The translations under genes and the position numbers were made by a program. Shown here in pieces: positions 6,198 through 8,418 of a stretch of DNA of 8,418 nucleotides. A model generated the notes under the pieces. That model saw only the letters and a list, made by a program, of their open reading frames with translations, was not told the origin of the DNA and ran no database searches. This DNA is from [Eubacterium] saphenum (GTDB taxonomy: Bacteria > Bacillota > Clostridia > Oscillospirales > Ruminococcaceae), in the NCBI GenBank assembly GCA_004555855.1, contig SFJQ01000070.1, forward strand, positions 1-8,418, in the 5' to 3' direction. Position 1 is the first letter of the stretch. Each line of letters begins with the position of its first letter.

Positions 6198-6598
6198 TAT
6201 TTTTCATTCTTGTTGTTTTTGCGGGCGTCAAGATAAATCTCGTTAAGGCAAGCAAGCAGGTTGTCCTTATCCTTGTCCGAAAGAGCGTTGCCTGCAAACA
6301 GACCTCTCGACTGAGCGAGGAATTTTACAGCGTCGGTTGTGCTTCCGCCCTTGCTTGAAATACCGTTGAGGAACTTCTCTTCAATAGTAAGCTCCATATC
6401 AATGTTGTCGTCAAGCAAAAACTCCGGCGTAACCTCGAGCTTTGCCGCCATTCTCTCAAGCACGCTCTTGCGCGGCTTGCGGCTTCCTGTCATATAATAA
6501 GCAAAAGCGCGGTAGGTTATACCGATGCTCTCGGCAAACTCCACTCTCTTCAAATGACGGCGACTCAGCATTATATCAAGTTTTTCGTTCATCTTCAT
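6197..6598 (-). CDS. XRE-family helix-turn-helix transcriptional regulator
   Basis: This 133-residue protein has an N-terminal HTH of the Cro/C1 type. Residues 6-62 include EFAESIGITYRAFAYYMTGS, with the recognition helix around 28-37, followed by KPRKSVLERMAAKLEVTPEFLL. The C-terminal 60 residues (FLAQSRGLFAGNALSDKDKD and neighbours, 93-112) are helical and resemble the tails of XRE proteins encoded beside ImmA. This tail is a plausible cleavage and dimerisation region. It probably represses its own operon and is inactivated by the downstream protease; this is by analogy with ImmR/ImmA and DdrO/IrrE. The start at 6598 has AGGAGG (6608-6613) 9 nt upstream. The in-frame ATG two codons later would have a 15-nt spacing and is less likely. 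It is the first gene of operon A, divergent from argG. Confidence 0.92.
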   Translation of the reverse strand: MKMNEKLDIMLSRRHLKRVEFAESIGITYRAFAYYMTGSRKPRKSVLERMAAKLEVTPEFLLDDNIDMELTIEEKFLNGISSKGGSTTDAVKFLAQSRGLFAGNALSDKDKDNLLACLNEIYLDARKNNKNEK

Positions 6599-6622
6599 AA
6601 TAATTAACCTCCTAAATAAATT

Positions 6623-6639
6623 TTATAATTCTATTATAA
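6623..6639. promoter_or_regulatory. Palindrome over the -10 element, candidate XRE operator
   Basis: A perfect inverted repeat, TTATAAT-TCT-ATTATAA (7-bp arms, 3-bp spacer), covers the -10 hexamer and transcription start of operon A. A dimeric XRE repressor bound there would block RNA polymerase. The DNA is very AT-rich and one arm is essentially the -10 consensus, so chance is possible; no second copy was found in the gap. Confidence 0.4.
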
Positions 6640-6661
6640 CAGCAAACTTTCTTTTTGTCAA
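6626..6661 (-). promoter_or_regulatory. Consensus sigma-A promoter of operon A
   Basis: On the minus strand a perfect TTGACA (6656-6661) and a perfect TATAAT (6633-6638) are separated by 17 bp, and TGT just upstream of the -10 gives an extended -10 element. The predicted transcription start is near 6626, leaving a leader of about 27 nt before the XRE gene. A promoter this strong normally needs a repressor, which fits a repressor gene directly downstream. Confidence 0.9.
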
Positions 6662-6735
6662 TTACATAAATAATATTTATTTTCCTGCATATTATTCACT
6701 ATTTTTAAAAAAATATTAGAAAATTCGTAAAAATT

Positions 6736-6773
6736 ATTGAATATTTATCTGTTTTATTCATAATATTGAATAA
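6736..6773. promoter_or_regulatory. TGAAT/ATTCA half-site cluster, candidate ArgR operator
   Basis: Upstream of the argG -35 element ATTGAATA occurs twice (6736-6743 and 6765-6772), 29 bp apart. TTATTCA (6754-6760) faces TGAATAA (6767-6773) across 6 bp. Arginine boxes of E. coli and Bacillus use TGAAT...ATTCA half-sites in AT-rich DNA, so this position and sequence fit an ArgR/AhrC site. No full canonical 18-bp box is present, and the facing pair has the opposite half-site order from the classic box. Confidence 0.4.
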
Positions 6774-6779
6774 TTGTAC

Positions 6780-6807
6780 TTGACAAATTGTAAAAAAAGT
6801 GTATAAT
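6780..6807 (+). promoter_or_regulatory. Sigma-A promoter of argGH
   Basis: TTGACA (6780-6785) and TATAAT (6802-6807) are both perfect and separated by 16 bp. The predicted start is near 6814, so the leader before argG is about 29 nt. That is too short for a T-box or other riboswitch, which points to control at the DNA level. Confidence 0.85.
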
Positions 6808-6842
6808 AAAATTGAAATATTTTTATAAAGGAGTTTTTAACT

Positions 6843-8063
6843 ATGGCAAAAGAAATCAAAAAAGTAGTTCTGGCGTATTCCGGAGGACTTGATACCTCTA
6901 TTATTATCCCGTGGCTGAAGGAAACCTATCCGGGCTGCGAGGTTATCTGCGTTGCGGGTAACGTTGGACAGGACGCGGAGATTGAAGGTCTTGAGGAAAG
7001 AGCTAAGAAGACAGGCGCTTCCAAGCTGTACATCGAGGACATTCAGGACGAGTTCGTAAACGACTTTGTATTCCCCACTCTCAAGGCGGGCGCAAAGTAC
7101 GAGGGCTATCTGCTCGGCACGTCTTTTGCTCGTCCTCCCATTGCGAAGAGAATTGTTGAAATCGCAAAGAAAGAGGGCGCGGACGCTATCTGCCACGGCT
7201 GCACAGGCAAGGGCAACGACCAGGTTCGCTTCGAGCTTACAATCAAGGCGCTCGCTCCGAATATGCCTATCATCGCTCCCTGGAGAATCTGGAACCTGAA
7301 GTCCCGCGATCAGGAAATCGACTACGCTGAGGCGCACAATGTTCCGATTAAGCTTACCCGCGAAACCAACTACTCCAAGGATATGAACCTCTGGCATCTC
7401 TCTCACGAGGGACTTGACCTCGAGGACCCCGCGAACGAGCCTCAGTATAATAAGGAAGGCTTCCTTGAACTCGGCGTTTCTCCCGAGCAGGCTCCCGACA
7501 AGCCCACTTACATCACCATTCACTTTGAAAAGGGTATCCCCGTTTCTCTCAACGGTGAGAAAATGGACGGCGTTAAGCTCATCAAGACGCTGAACAAAAT
7601 CGGCGGCGAAAACGGTATCGGTTTGTTCGATGTTGTTGAAAACCGTCTTGTCGGTATGAAGTCGCGCGGCGTTTACGAAACCCCCGGCGGTACTATTCTG
7701 TATCACGCTCACGAGGTTCTCGAAACTATCTGCCTTGATAAGGAAACTCAGCACTACAAGTACGGTCTTGCTCAGAAGTACGCTGATTTGGTTTACAACG
7801 GACAGTGGTACACTCCTCTGCGCGAGGCTATGGACGCTTTCGTTGATAAGACTCAAGAAACCGTTACCGGCGATGTTAAGCTCAAGCTCTACAAGGGCAA
7901 CATCATCAACGCAGGCGTAACCTCTCCCTACACCCTTTACAGCGAGGACTTCGCTTCGTTCGGTGAGGACGATGTTTATGACCAGAAGGACAGCGCAGGA
8001 TTTATCAACCTGTTCGGTCTGCCGATTAAGGTTAAGGCGCTTCTTGACGAGAACAGAAAGTAA
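6843..8063 (+). CDS. argG: Argininosuccinate synthase
   Basis: This 406-residue cytosolic enzyme condenses citrulline and aspartate with ATP (to AMP + PPi), giving argininosuccinate in the penultimate step of arginine synthesis. The N-terminal ATP-pyrophosphatase loop AYSGGLDTS is at residues 11-19. Further family blocks are visible: the GCTGKGNDQVRFEL nucleotide and substrate segment, YSKDMNLWHLSHEG with LEDP, GIPVSLNG, KSRGVYETPGGTIL near the citrulline and aspartate sites, and YGLAQKYADLVYNGQWYTPL in the C-terminal helix that drives tetramer assembly. The length is typical and the frame is intact. AAAGGAG (6827-6833) stands 9 nt before the ATG. Codon choice is regular, with many GGC, AAG and CTC codons, as in well-expressed genes. 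argH follows after 87 nt. It is transcribed divergently from operon A. Confidence 0.98.
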   Translation: MAKEIKKVVLAYSGGLDTSIIIPWLKETYPGCEVICVAGNVGQDAEIEGLEERAKKTGASKLYIEDIQDEFVNDFVFPTLKAGAKYEGYLLGTSFARPPIAKRIVEIAKKEGADAICHGCTGKGNDQVRFELTIKALAPNMPIIAPWRIWNLKSRDQEIDYAEAHNVPIKLTRETNYSKDMNLWHLSHEGLDLEDPANEPQYNKEGFLELGVSPEQAPDKPTYITIHFEKGIPVSLNGEKMDGVKLIKTLNKIGGENGIGLFDVVENRLVGMKSRGVYETPGGTILYHAHEVLETICLDKETQHYKYGLAQKYADLVYNGQWYTPLREAMDAFVDKTQETVTGDVKLKLYKGNIINAGVTSPYTLYSEDFASFGEDDVYDQKDSAGFINLFGLPIKVKALLDENRK

Positions 8064-8098
8064 TTATCGATACTTTTGTACTGATTAACCAAAATTAC

Positions 8099-8133
8099 CG
8101 CAAGGCGGGATAAATTCCCGCTTTGCGTGTTTT
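8099..8133 (+). terminator. Strong hairpin between argG and argH (weak terminator or processing element)
   Basis: CGCAAGGCGGGA (8099-8110) pairs along all 12 bp with TCCCGCTTTGCG (8116-8127), with one G-U pair and a 5-nt TAAAT loop. The T-tract after it is poor (TGTTTT), and argH begins only 18 nt after this tract. It may end part of the transcripts after argG, or protect the argG 3' end after processing. Full termination seems unlikely because no argH promoter is evident in the remaining gap. Confidence 0.6.
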
Positions 8134-8150
8134 AGACAGGAGAAAATGAT

Positions 8151-8418
8151 ATGGCAATGTGGGCAGGAAGATTTTCCAAAGAGGTTGACGAGGGCGTAAA
8201 CGCGTTCAATTCATCGATTTCATTTGACGCGAGAATGTATAAGCAGGATATCGCAGGCAGCATCGCTCACGCGACAATGCTCGGTGAACAGGGCATAATA
8301 AGTATGAGCGACAGCCTTGAAATTATCGGCGGCTTAAAGGAAATTCTCAGCGATATCGACAGCGGAAAGCTCGTTTTTGACCCGAATGCGGAAGATATTC
8401 ACATGTTTGTTGAGGCGG
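8151..8418 (+). CDS. argH: Argininosuccinate lyase, N-terminal part
   Basis: The gene runs off the right edge; 89 codons are visible. The enzyme splits argininosuccinate into arginine and fumarate, completing the pathway begun by argG. The N-terminus MAMWAGRFSKEVDEGVNAFN, followed by SISFDARMYKQDIAGSIAHA and later AEDIHMFVE, is the standard ArgH opening and identifies the family clearly, although the catalytic signature sequence lies beyond the window. AGGAGA (8138-8143) stands 7 nt before the ATG at 8151. A second in-frame ATG two codons later (MWAGRF) is possible but has poorer spacing. An ATG at 8146 is in another frame and is not used. Confidence 0.95.
   Translation, partial: MAMWAGRFSKEVDEGVNAFNSSISFDARMYKQDIAGSIAHATMLGEQGIISMSDSLEIIGGLKEILSDIDSGKLVFDPNAEDIHMFVEA

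Noticed and set aside
5703..6598. The XRE/ImmA pair as part of an integrative element or prophage.
   Set aside because: No integrase, excisionase, attachment repeat, phage or conjugation gene is present, and both flanks are housekeeping genes.
6808..6842. A T-box or other riboswitch ahead of argG.
   Set aside because: The predicted leader is about 29 nt, with no stem-loop, which is far too short.
6599..6842. A small gene or RNA in the divergent intergenic region.
   Set aside because: The 244 bp are AT-rich with two promoters and operator-like repeats; no open frame with a ribosome binding site or stable RNA fold was seen.
6837..7856. A long open frame (339 codons) on the minus strand opposite argG.
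   Set aside because: It is antisense to an unmistakable argG, has no ribosome binding site or known motif, and results from regular codon use in argG.
1..8418. CRISPR array, insertion sequence, tRNA or rRNA.
   Set aside because: No regularly spaced repeats, transposase motifs, terminal inverted repeats or tRNA-like cloverleaf were noticed on reading both strands.

Overview
The window looks chromosomal and comes from a low-to-moderate GC Gram-positive bacterium, most likely class Clostridia (an Oscillospiraceae/Ruminococcaceae-like anaerobe). The grounds are very AT-rich intergenic DNA, near-consensus sigma-A promoters (TTGACA-17-TATAAT), strong GGAGG-type ribosome binding sites, tightly overlapping gene strings, and the family mix (paired XRE/ImmA proteins, tandem M42 aminopeptidases, a clostridial-type thymidylate kinase, a DUF2156 protein). 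The taxonomic call is inference; there is no rRNA or marker gene here to settle it.

There are three transcription units. Operon A (minus strand, about 6661 down to 2934) starts at a consensus extended -10 promoter. It encodes an XRE-family repressor, an ImmA/IrrE-family zinc protease, two different M42 aminopeptidases and a GNAT acetyltransferase, and it ends at a clear intrinsic terminator whose stem shares bases with the last stop codon. Junctions are 1-bp or 4-bp overlaps or a 13-bp gap, so the five genes are probably one transcript. Operon B (minus strand, from about 2903 out of the left edge) starts at its own TTGACT-17-TACAAT promoter. It encodes a dTMP-kinase-family protein, a DUF2156 protein, a DJ-1/PfpI protein, 5-formyltetrahydrofolate cyclo-ligase and the start of an unrecognised, very acidic protein. 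Operon C (plus strand, from about 6780 out of the right edge) holds argG and the 5' part of argH, the last two steps of arginine synthesis, with a strong hairpin between them.

How they work together: argG and argH are a textbook pair (citrulline + aspartate to argininosuccinate, then to arginine + fumarate), and the AT-rich region upstream carries TGAAT/ATTCA half-sites that could be ArgR sites. Operon B mixes nucleotide, folate and repair or modification housekeeping. Operon A is the most interesting: a repressor and its likely cleaving protease are placed at the head of a peptide-degradation and acetylation operon, with a palindrome over the -10 element. This suggests a proteolysis-switched, autoregulated unit, although XRE/ImmA pairs also occur as stand-alone genes.

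Two start corrections follow from the sequence. The kinase starts at 2841, because the longer ATG at 2886 lies inside the promoter. The second M42 gene starts at 4679, not at a TTG at 4703. The first M42 gene must start with TTG at 5689. No mobile element, CRISPR array, tRNA or rRNA was seen. Outside coding sequence the only sizeable gap is 6599-6842 (divergent promoters).
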